DNA of 34,424 nt from an uncultured Lachnospiraceae bacterium (GCA_947178085.1 CAMWWS010000002.1:1-34424); one strand, 5' to 3'. Counted from the stretch's first letter, positions 1 to 8,905 are shown. Program-made: numbers and translations. The notes: generated by a model from the letters alone, not told the origin.

Positions 1-850
1 GTCTGGGATCAAAGTGATCAGGATGAGCAGCCATATGCTCTCTGATACCTGCTGTAAGACCTAATCTTAAGTCAGAGTCAATGTTAATCTTACATACTGC
101 GGATTTTGCAGCCTGACGAAGCATATCCTCAGGAATACCGATAGCGTCTTCCATCTTACCGCCGTTAGCATTGATGATATCAACATACTTAGGAAGTACT
201 GAAGATGCACCATGTAATACGATAGGGAATCCGGGAAGTCTCTTGGAAACTTCATCCAGAATATCAAAACGGAGCTGCGGTTTCTGACCGGGTTTGAACT
301 TAAATGCGCCATGGCTTGTACCAATAGCGATTGCCAAAGAATCAACACCGGTTCTGTTAACGAAATCCTCAACCTGCTCAGGCTGTGTATAAGACTCTGC
401 ACCATGTTCTACCTGTACGTCATCTTCAATTCCTGCAAGAGTACCAAGTTCTGCTTCTACAACTACACCTTTATCATGTGCATAGTCAGCTACCTGTTTT
501 GCAATTTTAATATTCTCTTCATAAGGAAGGGAAGAACCGTCATACATAACGGAAGTAAATCCGCCGTCAATACATGACTTACAGATTTCAAAATCTGCAC
601 CGTGGTCAAGGTGAAGAGCAATAGGAATATCGGTTTCCTCAAGAGCTGCCTTTACAAGGTGAACCAGATAAGCATGTTTAGCATACTTTCTTGCACCTGC
701 AGAGCACTGAAGAATAATAGGGGATCTCAATTCGTCTGCAGCTTCTGTAATAGCCTGCACGATTTCCATGTTGTTGACATTGAAAGCACCGATAGCATAA
801 CCGCCGTCGTATGCCTTTTTGAACATTTCTGTAGTAGTAACTAATGGCAT
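1..850 (-). CDS. fba: Fructose-bisphosphate aldolase, class II (3' end cut by window edge)
   Basis: Splits fructose-1,6-bisphosphate into dihydroxyacetone phosphate and glyceraldehyde-3-phosphate in glycolysis and the reverse in gluconeogenesis; cytosolic and metal dependent. The reading frame is open from the ATG at 850 to the window edge (283 codons), so only a few C-terminal residues are likely missing for a family of about 285-307 residues. It begins MPLVTTTEMFKKAYDGGYA and carries the class II zinc motif HLDHG, the segment GTSHGAFKF and the phosphate-loop region PIVLHGASSV. The start is supported by AAAGGATG about 6 bases upstream. It has its own upstream region with a candidate promoter and an inverted repeat. 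The family is clear; the only uncertainty is the missing end. Confidence 0.95.
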   Translation of the reverse strand, partial: MPLVTTTEMFKKAYDGGYAIGAFNVNNMEIVQAITEAADELRSPIILQCSAGARKYAKHAYLVHLVKAALEETDIPIALHLDHGADFEICKSCIDGGFTSVMYDGSSLPYEENIKIAKQVADYAHDKGVVVEAELGTLAGIEDDVQVEHGAESYTQPEQVEDFVNRTGVDSLAIAIGTSHGAFKFKPGQKPQLRFDILDEVSKRLPGFPIVLHGASSVLPKYVDIINANGGKMEDAIGIPEDMLRQAAKSAVCKINIDSDLRLGLTAGIREHMAAHPDHFDPR

Positions 851-885
851 TTCAAATCATCCTTTCTTTTATATAATTATTTTTG

Positions 886-920
886 ACAATAGAAAACTCG
901 CAAAACGTACTTTCTATTGT
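886..920. repeat. Inverted repeat in the fba 5' leader
   Basis: Two perfect 10-base arms, ACAATAGAAA (886-895) and TTTCTATTGT (911-920), are separated by 15 bases. It lies just downstream of the likely fba start of transcription and about 35 bases before the start codon. There is no T-run after it in the fba direction, so it does not look like a terminator. An operator or a 5' UTR hairpin are both possible. Confidence 0.6.
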
Positions 921-935
921 TATTAACTTGTTTAT

Positions 936-964
936 ATTATAACAGATTATAATTTAAATGAAAA
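936..964 (-). promoter_or_regulatory. Candidate fba promoter
   Basis: Read on the minus strand, a perfect TATAAT (941 to 936) is preceded at 17 bases by TTTTCA (964 to 959), which matches four of six -35 bases. Its placement between the lipid kinase stop and fba fits. The -35 is weak, so confidence rests on the -10. Confidence 0.4.
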
Positions 965-970
965 GTTCTT

Positions 971-1885
971 TTATAGCAAATTATCAGGAAGGAATGTGTC
1001 CGGAATTCGTATTTCAAGTGCCTGACCGCAATTTTGTATAACAGCCATCTGATTCGTTCCCCCATACTCTCCGTCCAAAGTCCATGCAACGTCCTGTTCG
1101 GATTCAACCGTAAGTTTTGAAGTTTTAAAAGACTGAATAAAATCCGAATGAACTTTTTTATCCGTAAGAGCTGATATTATATTATTCATTTCCATTGCAA
1201 TCGTCGGCTTTCTTACCAGCGTAACTTCAAACAAACCATCATTCAGCTCCACAGCCTTCCCTGTAATGCCCTTAAGTCCTCCAACCGAATCGGAATTTGT
1301 AATCATTCCGAATATATATTCATTCTCCAGACATACATCATCATAGCAGATTTTCATTTTATATGATTTAACTGAAGAAAGTCTTTTTACACCTTCCATA
1401 AGATACGCTACATATCCAATCGCATTCTTTAAATCCTGTCTGGTCTCATATACTACATCCGTAAAAAGTCCGAAAGCTGCTACATAAATAAAGGTATCAT
1501 CATTAAACGCACCGATATCACAAGAAAAATTTTTGCCGTTCACAACCACATCTGCCGCTTTAATCATACTTTTGGGAATACCAAGGCTACGGGCAAAATC
1601 ATTCGTGCTGCCCGCAGGGACATAGCCAATGGGCAGTTTTTCCTCACACTGCATCATGCCGGTAACCACCTCGTCCAATGTTCCATCACCGCCGCTGCAT
1701 ACAACAATATCATATCCTTTCCTGCGCTCCCTTACAGCCTTAATTGCGTCTCCCGGCGCCTGTGTCGGATATGCCGTTACTTCGTATCCCGCTTTCACAA
1801 AAATATCTATTATATCAAGAAGATTACTTCTGATTTGTGCTTTTCCCGCCCTTGGATTGTAAACAAAAAGCATACTCTTTTCCAT
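971..1885 (-). CDS. Diacylglycerol kinase-like lipid kinase (YegS/BmrU/DagK family)
   Basis: Predicted cytosolic or membrane-associated kinase that phosphorylates a lipid, probably diacylglycerol, recycling it into phospholipid synthesis. The 304-residue length is normal for the family. The N-terminal NPRAGKAQ segment and the nucleotide motif GGDGTLDEV (about residues 65-73) are diagnostic of the DAGK catalytic domain; PAGSTNDFARSLGIP follows at about 91-105. No membrane segment is seen. The start ATG at 1885 has AGGAGGT 7 bases upstream. It sits alone between the terminator of the crh operon and fba, on the same strand. The exact lipid substrate cannot be told from sequence, since YegS-type and DagK-type enzymes share these motifs. 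Confidence 0.88.
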   Translation of the reverse strand: MEKSMLFVYNPRAGKAQIRSNLLDIIDIFVKAGYEVTAYPTQAPGDAIKAVRERRKGYDIVVCSGGDGTLDEVVTGMMQCEEKLPIGYVPAGSTNDFARSLGIPKSMIKAADVVVNGKNFSCDIGAFNDDTFIYVAAFGLFTDVVYETRQDLKNAIGYVAYLMEGVKRLSSVKSYKMKICYDDVCLENEYIFGMITNSDSVGGLKGITGKAVELNDGLFEVTLVRKPTIAMEMNNIISALTDKKVHSDFIQSFKTSKLTVESEQDVAWTLDGEYGGTNQMAVIQNCGQALEIRIPDTFLPDNLL

Positions 1886-1922
1886 ATTGCATACCTCCTG
1901 AAGCTATAATCAATGCCTATGC

Positions 1923-1950
1923 TAAAAAGAGACTCCCTTGCTTGGGAATC
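1923..1950 (-). terminator. Intrinsic terminator after the crh-like gene
   Basis: Read on the minus strand, GATTCCC and GGGAGTC pair as a 7-bp stem (one G-T pair) around the loop AAGCAA, followed at once by TCTTTTTAG. It lies 16 bases past the crh-like stop codon and closes the long uvrC-to-crh operon. Confidence 0.8.
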
Positions 1951-1966
1951 CCCTTCACATTATGCC

Positions 1967-2224
1967 TTACTCTATGCCGCTCAAAAAATTCTCGATTCCT
2001 GCAACTGCTGCCTCTTCATCATCTCCGTCTGCAACTATTGTTGCAGTGTCTCCACTGCCTAATCCCAGACCCATCATGCCCATAATACTTTTTGCATTGA
2101 CCTTTTTTTCAGCGGACTCGATATGCACACTGCTTTCGTACTGGCTTGCTACCTGTACAAGCATGGCTACCTTTCTCGCCTCCAAACCGCCTTCCAACTT
2201 TACTTGGACAGATTTTTGAATCAT
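1967..2224 (-). CDS. crh: Crh-like HPr paralogue lacking the catalytic histidine
   Basis: An 85-residue HPr-fold protein. Canonical HPr carries GLHARP with His15 as the phosphotransfer residue; here the segment reads GLEARK, with Glu at position 15 and Arg17 retained. The regulatory-site motif NAKSIMGMMGL is intact with Ser exactly at position 46. That is the pattern of Bacillus Crh, which has Gln15, cannot pass phosphate in the PTS, is phosphorylated on Ser46 by HPr kinase and acts as a CcpA corepressor. It follows whiA by 13 bases with a strong AAAGGAGG site and is the last gene of the operon, matching the whiA-crh order in Bacillus. hprK lies upstream in the same operon. Regulatory function is inferred from these residues and context; a plain divergent HPr is the alternative. 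Confidence 0.85.
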   Translation of the reverse strand: MIQKSVQVKLEGGLEARKVAMLVQVASQYESSVHIESAEKKVNAKSIMGMMGLGLGSGDTATIVADGDDEEAAVAGIENFLSGIE

Positions 2225-2237
2225 AAGTTCGCCTCCT

Positions 2238-3119
2238 TTATAACCTCATATGTTCAGCAATCTCGCTTAACTTCCTCAGTCTGTGGTTCACTCCGGATTT
2301 TCCGACCGGCGGGTCCAAATACTCTCCTAATTCCTTCAATGCCGCTTCCGGGTTCTCCAAACGCACTTCTGCCATCTGCCGTAAGCCTTCAGGCAGATTT
2401 TCAAAACCATAGCGCTCTTTTATCAATAAGATATCTTCTATCTGTTTTGATGCGGCATTCACAGTCTTCGTAATATTAGCTGCCTCGCAATTCACCCGTC
2501 TGTTAATAGAATTGCGCATCTCCTTCACAATACGGAGATTCTCCAAATTCATAAGAGACACATGCGCTCCCATTACATTAAGCAGGTCTACAATGCCGGT
2601 GCCCTCTTTAAGGTACACAACATAATACCGCTTACGTTTTATGATTTTAGCATCTATTTGAAATTCCTGAATAATGTCACACAATTGACGTGCCTGTTCA
2701 TGTCTGCTGCACACAAATTCCAGATGATAACTTTTCTTTGGATCGCTCATAGAACCTGCACATAGGAATGTCCCTCTCAAATAAGACCTTGCACAGCAGC
2801 TATTCTTAATCAAAAGAGTGCTTACCGGCATATCCATTGAGACGATATGATGCTCTCTATCATACATATGTAATGCCTGAAGAACCTTCTTTTCATCTTC
2901 GTACCGCATAACATTATCTATATTAAATGTTTTTTTCAATAATGTAAAGCATTTTCTGGCAACCATTTCATTTTCTATATCTTCCAGTTGTAAATGCAGA
3001 CCATCTTCCGTCAGATGACCACCGAAACGAATCAGCGCAGCAAGCTCTGCCAGCTGGCAATGCCTTGCCGGGCTTATACAAGTTGCCAGTTCCTCCTTTA
3101 CTTCACCAGAAAACGACAT
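2238..3119 (-). CDS. whiA: WhiA, DNA-binding protein of the sporulation-regulator family
   Basis: WhiA proteins join an N-terminal LAGLIDADG homing-endonuclease-like domain to a C-terminal helix-turn-helix. In Bacillus the protein affects cell division and chromosome segregation, and in Streptomyces it is a developmental transcription factor. This 293-residue protein has the typical start MSFSGEVKEELA, the LAALIRFGG segment near residue 26, and the C-terminal DNA-binding region with VNHRLRKLSEIA. Its length is close to the usual 310-320. It follows rapZ by 16 bases and precedes the crh-like gene by 13, so the three are surely cotranscribed. Nothing suggests nuclease activity. Identification is firm; its target genes here are unknown. 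Confidence 0.93.
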   Translation of the reverse strand: MSFSGEVKEELATCISPARHCQLAELAALIRFGGHLTEDGLHLQLEDIENEMVARKCFTLLKKTFNIDNVMRYEDEKKVLQALHMYDREHHIVSMDMPVSTLLIKNSCCARSYLRGTFLCAGSMSDPKKSYHLEFVCSRHEQARQLCDIIQEFQIDAKIIKRKRYYVVYLKEGTGIVDLLNVMGAHVSLMNLENLRIVKEMRNSINRRVNCEAANITKTVNAASKQIEDILLIKERYGFENLPEGLRQMAEVRLENPEAALKELGEYLDPPVGKSGVNHRLRKLSEIAEHMRL

Positions 3120-3135
3120 AATAATACCCCTGTTG

Positions 3136-4002
3136 TTAGGTCTTGTCCCTATGATACAATTTCAATCCGTAACTGCCACTATCCTTCATCTGCGCATAAA
3201 GTTCATTCGCAAGTGTAACGCTGCGGTGTCTGCCGCCTGTACATCCAATTCCTATAACCAACTGATATTTTCCTTCTTTGATATAATTCGGAATCAGAAA
3301 ATTCAGCATGTCCACCAGCTTTGACAAAAAATCCGATGCCTCCGGAAATCCCATTACATAATCCTGTACTTCCTTATCGTCTCCCGTCTTATGCTTCAAC
3401 TCATCAATATAGAACGGATTGGGCAGAAATCTGACATCAAAGACTAAATCGGCATCTGCCGGAATTCCATATTTAAAACCAAATGACAATATCGTAACCA
3501 TTAAGGAATTATATTCCTCATTCCTTACAAAAATTCGTTCTAATTCTTCTTTCAATTCTCTTGTCAGAAGGTTGGAAGTATCAATTACATAATCGGATTC
3601 TTTCTTTATGCCCCCAAGAATCTTTCTTTCCCTTTCAACACCATTCTCTATCCTGTCTCCTTGTGAAAGCGGATGCATCCTTCTGGTTTCTTTATATCGC
3701 TTAATCAGAACGGTATCGCTGGCGTCCATAAAAAGAATCTCGAACTGATATCCGTCTTGTTTGAGCTTTTTCAATATTTTTTGTACGTCATCGAACGACT
3801 GGTCTGCACGTACATCCATACCTAATGCTACTTTTGAAATTTCACCGTTAGGCGTTTCAATAAGCTCCACAAATTTTTCTATCAACGGCACCGGAAGATT
3901 ATCAACACAATAAAATCCCCAGTCTTCCAACATTTTCAGTACTGTACTTTTTCCGCCGCCGCTCATTCCGGTCACTACAACGAATCTCATTCCTACAACC
4001 AT
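3136..4002 (-). CDS. rapZ: RapZ/YvcJ family nucleotide-binding protein
   Basis: RapZ in enterobacteria is an RNase E adapter controlling glucosamine-6-phosphate synthase through small RNAs; the Firmicute homologue YvcJ binds and hydrolyses ATP and GTP, with a less clear role. The 288-residue protein has an N-terminal Walker A, GMSGGGKS, at residues 12-19, followed by CVDNLPVPLI, and the C-terminal signature GCTGGRHRSV, the conserved RapZ end domain. The first ATG (4002) has GAAGGG about 3 bases upstream; the ATG at 3990 gives the more usual family start MRFVVVTG, so the true start may be 12 bases further in. The glmR/yvcK gene that usually follows yvcJ in Bacillus is missing here. Confidence 0.92.
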   Translation of the reverse strand: MVVGMRFVVVTGMSGGGKSTVLKMLEDWGFYCVDNLPVPLIEKFVELIETPNGEISKVALGMDVRADQSFDDVQKILKKLKQDGYQFEILFMDASDTVLIKRYKETRRMHPLSQGDRIENGVERERKILGGIKKESDYVIDTSNLLTRELKEELERIFVRNEEYNSLMVTILSFGFKYGIPADADLVFDVRFLPNPFYIDELKHKTGDDKEVQDYVMGFPEASDFLSKLVDMLNFLIPNYIKEGKYQLVIGIGCTGGRHRSVTLANELYAQMKDSGSYGLKLYHRDKT

Positions 4003-4041
4003 GTTCCCTTCTTTGTCATCAAAAAGTTATGCTGACAATAT

Positions 4042-4959
4042 CTAAAAGTCTCCTAAAAAAACAATCTCCGGCTCCAAATTCACTTGACAGCGTTCTTTAA
4101 CCTTCTCCTGTACTTCCTCAATCACTTCTTTAATATCTGATGCCGTCGCGTTTCCCTTATTTATAATAAACCCGCAGTGTTTATCAGAAACCTGCGCACC
4201 ACCTATACTGTACCCTCTCATTCCGGAATCCATAATCAGTTTCCCCGCATAATATCCCTCCGGACGTTTAAAAGTACTGCCTGCACTTGGATAATTAAGC
4301 GGCTGCTTGCTTTGCCGTTTTATCATCAGCTCATCCATTTTTGCCTGAATAGCTTCCTTATCACCTGTCTGTAAACTAAATACTGCTTCAAGTACGATAA
4401 ATGGTCGATTCTTAATTATGCTGGTCCGATAGCCAAATTCCATAGTATCATTATCCAGTATGAGGATTTCCCCCTCATTGTCCATCACCCTGACAGATTC
4501 TGTTATCTGTTTCATCTCACCGTCATATGCACCTGCATTCATGACAATACCGCCGCCAACGCTTCCGGGAATCCCCGCTGCAAACTCAAGCCCTGTAAGT
4601 CCTGCATCCCTTGCAGCAGCCGCAGTCTTAGACAAAAGAGCTCCCGCTTGTACGCAGATACGATTTCCCCGCACGGCGATTTCTTTCATTCCGTTTCCGA
4701 TTTTCAGCACTACTCCCCTATAACCTTTATCGCCCACAAGCAAATTACTGCCATTACCAAGTATGAAATAATCCTGCCCTACCTGATTAAAATATGGAAC
4801 AAGCTTTACCAGTTCTTCTTCATGCTCTATCAGAATCAAACATTCCGCTTCTCCGCCTACCCTGAACGTTGTATGCCTGCTCATGGGTTCTGCAAAAAGG
4901 ATTCTTTCTTTCGAAACAATATGTTCAATATAATCATACACAGATGTACTAACATTCAA
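4042..4959 (-). CDS. murB: UDP-N-acetylmuramate dehydrogenase (UDP-N-acetylenolpyruvoylglucosamine reductase)
   Basis: FAD-dependent enzyme that reduces UDP-GlcNAc-enolpyruvate with NADPH to UDP-MurNAc, the second committed step of peptidoglycan synthesis; cytosolic. The FAD-binding segment runs from TTFRVGG (about residue 30) through ILGNGSNLLV (about 66-75). GIPGSVGG lies near residue 130, and YPSAGSTFKRP near 225 holds the serine that donates a proton to the substrate. GGAQVSDKHCGFIIN and the C-terminal Glu region follow. The 305-residue length is normal for the short MurB type. The start is a TTG at 4959; a stop codon in frame just upstream excludes an earlier start, and the ribosome site is poor. 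It lies 65 bases after glcK and 39 before rapZ. Confidence 0.93.
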   Translation of the reverse strand: MNVSTSVYDYIEHIVSKERILFAEPMSRHTTFRVGGEAECLILIEHEEELVKLVPYFNQVGQDYFILGNGSNLLVGDKGYRGVVLKIGNGMKEIAVRGNRICVQAGALLSKTAAAARDAGLTGLEFAAGIPGSVGGGIVMNAGAYDGEMKQITESVRVMDNEGEILILDNDTMEFGYRTSIIKNRPFIVLEAVFSLQTGDKEAIQAKMDELMIKRQSKQPLNYPSAGSTFKRPEGYYAGKLIMDSGMRGYSIGGAQVSDKHCGFIINKGNATASDIKEVIEEVQEKVKERCQVNLEPEIVFLGDF

Positions 4960-5024
4960 TTTCGCACCGTCTCACTTCTTATATCTTATTTTTATTGATT
5001 CATGTACAGTATATGCTAATAGCC

Positions 5025-5963
5025 CTAATCTAATACCATTTTTGCTGCTCCATAAATTCCTGCATCATTTCCCAAAGTAGCTAGCGCAAAAATTGTATCC
5101 CTGCATCCGTGAAATACTGTCGCTTCAAAAGCAGGCTTTATATAATCAAACAACACTTCTCCCGCCTTAGATACACCTCCGCCGATTACAAAAATCTCAG
5201 GATTAATAACGCCTGCTATTATACCAAGCCCTTTCCCCAGATAGTCTCCGAATTTTTCAGCTATTTCTATTGCCAGTTCGTCTCCTGCTTTCACCGCGTC
5301 AAAAACAGTTTTAGCGGATACTTCTCCCGTTCTTAAGATACTGTCCTTGTCACTTGACTGTAAAGCTCTGTTGGCGAGCCTGACAATTCCGGTCGCTGAC
5401 GCATATTCTTCCAGACATCCATAGTTACCGCAGCCGCAACGTTCAGTTTCATGATCCTCAACATGGATGTGTCCGATTTCTCCGCCGGCTCCGGTTGCTC
5501 CCGTCATAATCTCGCCATTTATAATAACGCCTCCGCCGACGCCTGTTCCAAGCGTAACTGCAACCAGATTCTTATGACCCTGTCCGCCGCCCTTCCACAT
5601 CTCTCCAAGCGCTGCAACATTGGCATCGTTTCCGCCTTCCACACGCATCCCGTCAAGAAGCCCTGTAAGCTCATCTTTCAGATTAAATTGCCCCCATCCG
5701 AGGTTGACCGCTTTATGTACGACTCCGTTTCCGTCCACCGGACCGGGCACGCCCACACCTACGCCGGCAACATCGTCTTTTGCAATATTTTTCTGAACCA
5801 TCTTCGTTTTAATATCTGCTGCAATATCCGGAAGAATATTCTTTCCGCCATCTTCCGTTCTGGTAGGAATCTCCCATTTATCAAGAACATTGCCGTTTAT
5901 ATCAAACAATCCCAACTTCACGGTTGTACCGCCCACATCTACTCCAAATACATAACCCGCCAT
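5025..5963 (-). CDS. glcK: Glucokinase of the ROK family
   Basis: Phosphorylates free cytosolic glucose to glucose-6-phosphate with ATP. The 312-residue protein has the phosphate-binding motif DVGGTTVKLG at residues 9-18, the catalytic Asp113 in EGGNDANVAA, and the ROK zinc site formed by His165 in GEIGHIHV and cysteines 176, 178 and 183 in CGCGNYGC. These features separate ROK glucokinases from repressor ROK proteins; no helix-turn-helix is present. The start ATG at 5963 is only 2 bases after the hprK stop, with GGAGGA in the end of hprK as ribosome site, so translation is probably coupled. Placement directly after HPr kinase links free-glucose entry to the catabolite repression switch. Confidence 0.93.
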   Translation of the reverse strand: MAGYVFGVDVGGTTVKLGLFDINGNVLDKWEIPTRTEDGGKNILPDIAADIKTKMVQKNIAKDDVAGVGVGVPGPVDGNGVVHKAVNLGWGQFNLKDELTGLLDGMRVEGGNDANVAALGEMWKGGGQGHKNLVAVTLGTGVGGGVIINGEIMTGATGAGGEIGHIHVEDHETERCGCGNYGCLEEYASATGIVRLANRALQSSDKDSILRTGEVSAKTVFDAVKAGDELAIEIAEKFGDYLGKGLGIIAGVINPEIFVIGGGVSKAGEVLFDYIKPAFEATVFHGCRDTIFALATLGNDAGIYGAAKMVLD

Positions 5964-5965
5964 AA

Positions 5966-6913
5966 TTAATTATCCTCCTCTTCTTCTTCACGTCTCCTTG
6001 CAAGAGATTTCTGAACACGCTGATATAATTCCTGTGCCGCATTGTATCCCATTTTTTTCTCACGATGGTTAACTGCCGCCGATTCACAGATAATCGCCAG
6101 ACTCCGCCCCGGTCTGATCGGAATATTGTGGCAGACGATTTTATTTCCAAGATATTCTATATACTCTTCTTCCAGACCCATGCGGTCGTATTCTTTATCT
6201 TTATCCCAATCTTCCAAATGTATTACTAAATCAATTGATTGTGTATCTTTTACGCTGGAAGCTCCGAAAAGGGCCTTTACATTTACGATTCCGATACCTC
6301 GGAGTTCTATAAAATGTTTGGTAACATCAGGTGCAGAACCTACAAGCGTATCGTCACTTACTCTCCGTAATTCTACTACATCATCCGTGATCAGACGATG
6401 ACCTCTTTTAATAAGTTCAAGCGCCGCCTCTGATTTACCGATACCGCTTTCACCGGTAATCAGAACGCCTTCTCCATATACATCTACTAAAACGCCATGT
6501 ATGGAAATGCATGGTGCCAGCTGAACATTAAGCCATCTGATAACCTCCGCCATACATGCAGAAGTTGCCTTTTTGCTCATCAAAAGCGGGACTCCATATT
6601 TTATCGCAACTTTTCTAAACAAATCATTGGGCTGAAGCTCCCTGCAGAAAATAATACCCGGAATCGGATTGTTCAACAGTTTCTCATATATTTCCAACTG
6701 TACTTTTTCATCCAACCCATTCATATAAGAATATTCTACATAACCGATTATCTGCAGACGGGTCGCTTCAAAATGTTCAAAATACCCTGCAAGCTGTAAT
6801 GCCGGTCTGTTTATATCCGGCTGTGCAATCTTAATCTTGGAAATATCAATTTCCGGCGTCAGGTTCTCCCAATTCATTTTCTCAATTACTTTTGATAAAC
6901 TTATATTTGACAT
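5966..6913 (-). CDS. hprK: HPr kinase/phosphorylase
   Basis: Bifunctional enzyme that phosphorylates Ser46 of HPr (and Crh) when glycolytic intermediates are high and removes the phosphate otherwise; the main sensor of carbon catabolite repression in Firmicutes. With the start at 6913 it has 315 residues, close to the usual 310. The Walker A, GESGIGKS, lies at residues 154-161, the catalytic segment LITDDVVELRR at 174-184 and the family signature ELRGIGIVNVKALFG at about 203-217. His139 is in SIHGVLVDVYG. The C-terminus ends in an unusually acidic run of glutamates. A reading frame extends upstream only through a TTG; the ATG at 6913 has GAAGGAG about 8 bases upstream and starts at the family's usual place. 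It lies 56 bases after uvrC. Confidence 0.95.
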   Translation of the reverse strand: MSNISLSKVIEKMNWENLTPEIDISKIKIAQPDINRPALQLAGYFEHFEATRLQIIGYVEYSYMNGLDEKVQLEIYEKLLNNPIPGIIFCRELQPNDLFRKVAIKYGVPLLMSKKATSACMAEVIRWLNVQLAPCISIHGVLVDVYGEGVLITGESGIGKSEAALELIKRGHRLITDDVVELRRVSDDTLVGSAPDVTKHFIELRGIGIVNVKALFGASSVKDTQSIDLVIHLEDWDKDKEYDRMGLEEEYIEYLGNKIVCHNIPIRPGRSLAIICESAAVNHREKKMGYNAAQELYQRVQKSLARRREEEEEDN

Positions 6914-6969
6914 AGCCCCCACTCCTTCTCTCCATGCTTTATATAGTTTAACACAATAAATCCCCAATA

Positions 6970-8862
6970 TCAATCAATGCTGTCGGTATGAAAAAAATCA
7001 TAAACCTGTCTGGCTATATGCTCCGGTATTTCCGGAACTTCGCATAATTTCTCAATTTCGGCATTCTTAATTTCCTCAATGGATTTAAAATGCTTCATCA
7101 ACGCTTTCCTTCTCGCCGGGCCGATGCCCGGAATATCATCCAGCATTGATTTTACCTGCGCTTTGGAACGCAGCGAGCGATGATATTCTATCGCAAACCG
7201 ATGCGCTTCATCCTGTATACGTGTAATCAGCTTAAATCCTTCGGAATGAGTATCTATAGGTATTTCTATGTTATTGTAATAAAGTCCCCTTGTTCTATGG
7301 TTATCGTCCTTAACCATTCCACATACCGGAATGTCAATACGCAGTTCTTCAAGCACTTGCAGCGCTATATTAACCTGACCCTTGCCTCCGTCCATCAGCA
7401 GCAGGTCCGGAAACTTCGTAAAGCTGCCGTATTCTTTGTCAAGTTCTTTTTTTTCAAGTTCCTCTCTTTCTTCCATACCATGTATAAACCGTCTCGTAAG
7501 CACTTCTTTCATGCAGGCATAATCATCCGGACCGGATACTGACTGGATTTTAAACTTCCGATAATCACTGCGTTTCGGTTTTCCCTTTTCATAGACCACC
7601 ATAGAACCCACGTTAGCAAATCCGCTTATATTGGAAATATCAAAAGCCTCCATCCGGTAGATTGACTCCATTCCGAGAAGTCCCGCAATCTCGCGCACCG
7701 CTCCGATGGTACGACCTTCTTCCCTCTTAATCCGTTCTTTATCCCTGCTTAAAACGAGCTGCGCATTCTGAGCCGCAAGTTCCACTAATTTCTCTTTGCT
7801 TCCCTTCTTAGGTACGCGCAGATATACCCTGCGTCCCTTTTTTGTGCTAAGCCATTTTTCCAGGATTTCAATATCCGATATTTCTTCCTGCAGCATAAGC
7901 TCTCTTGGAATAAAAGGAGTTCCGGCATAAAACTGTTTTACAAAGTCCAATAATATCTGGGCATTATCATACCCCGACACATGAGTCATATAAAAATGTT
8001 CCCGCCCGATTAACTTTCCGTCTCTTACAAAAAAAACCTGAACTACTGCATCGTTCTCATCCTTTGCAAGCGCTATGATATCCTTATCCTCTCCGTCGCT
8101 GTCGGTTATCTTCTGTTTCTGTGCTACGCTGCTTACATTGTTATATAAATCCCTGTAACGAATCGCTTCTTCAAACTCAAGCTTCTCAGACGCTTCATTC
8201 ATTTTTTGCTCAAGTTCCTGCAAAATGGGCTTGTAGTTTCCATTCAGGAAATCCAACGCCTGCTCTACACGTTCTCTGTATTCTTCCTTACTGATATATC
8301 CCTGACAGGGCGCAAGACACTGCTTAATGTGATAATTCAGGCAGGGCCGCTCTATACCGATATCTCTTGGCAGCTTGCGGTTACAGGTTCTTATCTGATA
8401 CAGCTTGTTCATCAGCTCTATTGTGTCCTTCACTGCCGCGGCGCTCGTATATGGACCAAAGTATTTACTTCTGTCATTTTTTCTTTTATCAGTGAAATTC
8501 TGCATGTCCCGTGAGAATAAAATCCTCGGATAATCCTCTCCCATAGTAACTTTGATATATGGATAGGTCTTATCATCCTTCAGCATGGTATTATACTTAG
8601 GGCTGTGCTCTTTTATCAGATTATTTTCCAGAACAAGAGCTTCAAGCTCTGAGTCCGTTACAATATATTCAAACCGCGCAATCTGCTTCACCATTATATC
8701 TATTTGTGGACCACGTCCTACGATTTTGCGAAAATAAGAGCGCACTCTGTTATGCAGATTGACAGCTTTTCCCACATAGATGATTGTGTCATCTGCATCA
8801 TGCATAATATATACTCCGGGACTGTTAGGGAGTTTTCTTAATTCCTCTGTTACATCGAACAT
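6970..8862 (-). CDS. uvrC: UvrABC excinuclease subunit C
   Basis: Makes both incisions around bulky DNA lesions in nucleotide excision repair, acting with UvrA and UvrB. Domains in order: GIY-YIG endonuclease at the N-terminus ([19 protein letters not shown]); a cysteine cluster ([20 protein letters not shown]); a UVR domain that binds UvrB ([15 protein letters not shown]); the RNase H-like nuclease (FDISNISG and [10 protein letters not shown]); and a C-terminal helix-hairpin-helix ([15 protein letters not shown]). From the ATG at 8862 the protein has 630 residues, typical of the family. Starts further upstream (8907 TTG, 8892, 8874) add residues not expected in UvrC; GAGGG lies 5 bases before 8862. 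A twin ATG at 8865 is equally possible. It is the first gene of the operon ending in the crh-like gene. Confidence 0.95.
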   Translation of the reverse strand: MFDVTEELRKLPNSPGVYIMHDADDTIIYVGKAVNLHNRVRSYFRKIVGRGPQIDIMVKQIARFEYIVTDSELEALVLENNLIKEHSPKYNTMLKDDKTYPYIKVTMGEDYPRILFSRDMQNFTDKRKNDRSKYFGPYTSAAAVKDTIELMNKLYQIRTCNRKLPRDIGIERPCLNYHIKQCLAPCQGYISKEEYRERVEQALDFLNGNYKPILQELEQKMNEASEKLEFEEAIRYRDLYNNVSSVAQKQKITDSDGEDKDIIALAKDENDAVVQVFFVRDGKLIGREHFYMTHVSGYDNAQILLDFVKQFYAGTPFIPRELMLQEEISDIEILEKWLSTKKGRRVYLRVPKKGSKEKLVELAAQNAQLVLSRDKERIKREEGRTIGAVREIAGLLGMESIYRMEAFDISNISGFANVGSMVVYEKGKPKRSDYRKFKIQSVSGPDDYACMKEVLTRRFIHGMEEREELEKKELDKEYGSFTKFPDLLLMDGGKGQVNIALQVLEELRIDIPVCGMVKDDNHRTRGLYYNNIEIPIDTHSEGFKLITRIQDEAHRFAIEYHRSLRSKAQVKSMLDDIPGIGPARRKALMKHFKSIEEIKNAEIEKLCEVPEIPEHIARQVYDFFHTDSID

Positions 8863-8905
8863 CATAACCCTCATTTTTGAAATATACGCCATTTGACGCA
8901 CACAC

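Noticed and set aside
67..405. Minus-strand frame of 112 codons inside the aldolase gene
   Set aside because: It overlaps the clear aldolase frame on the same strand in another phase and has no recognisable domain.
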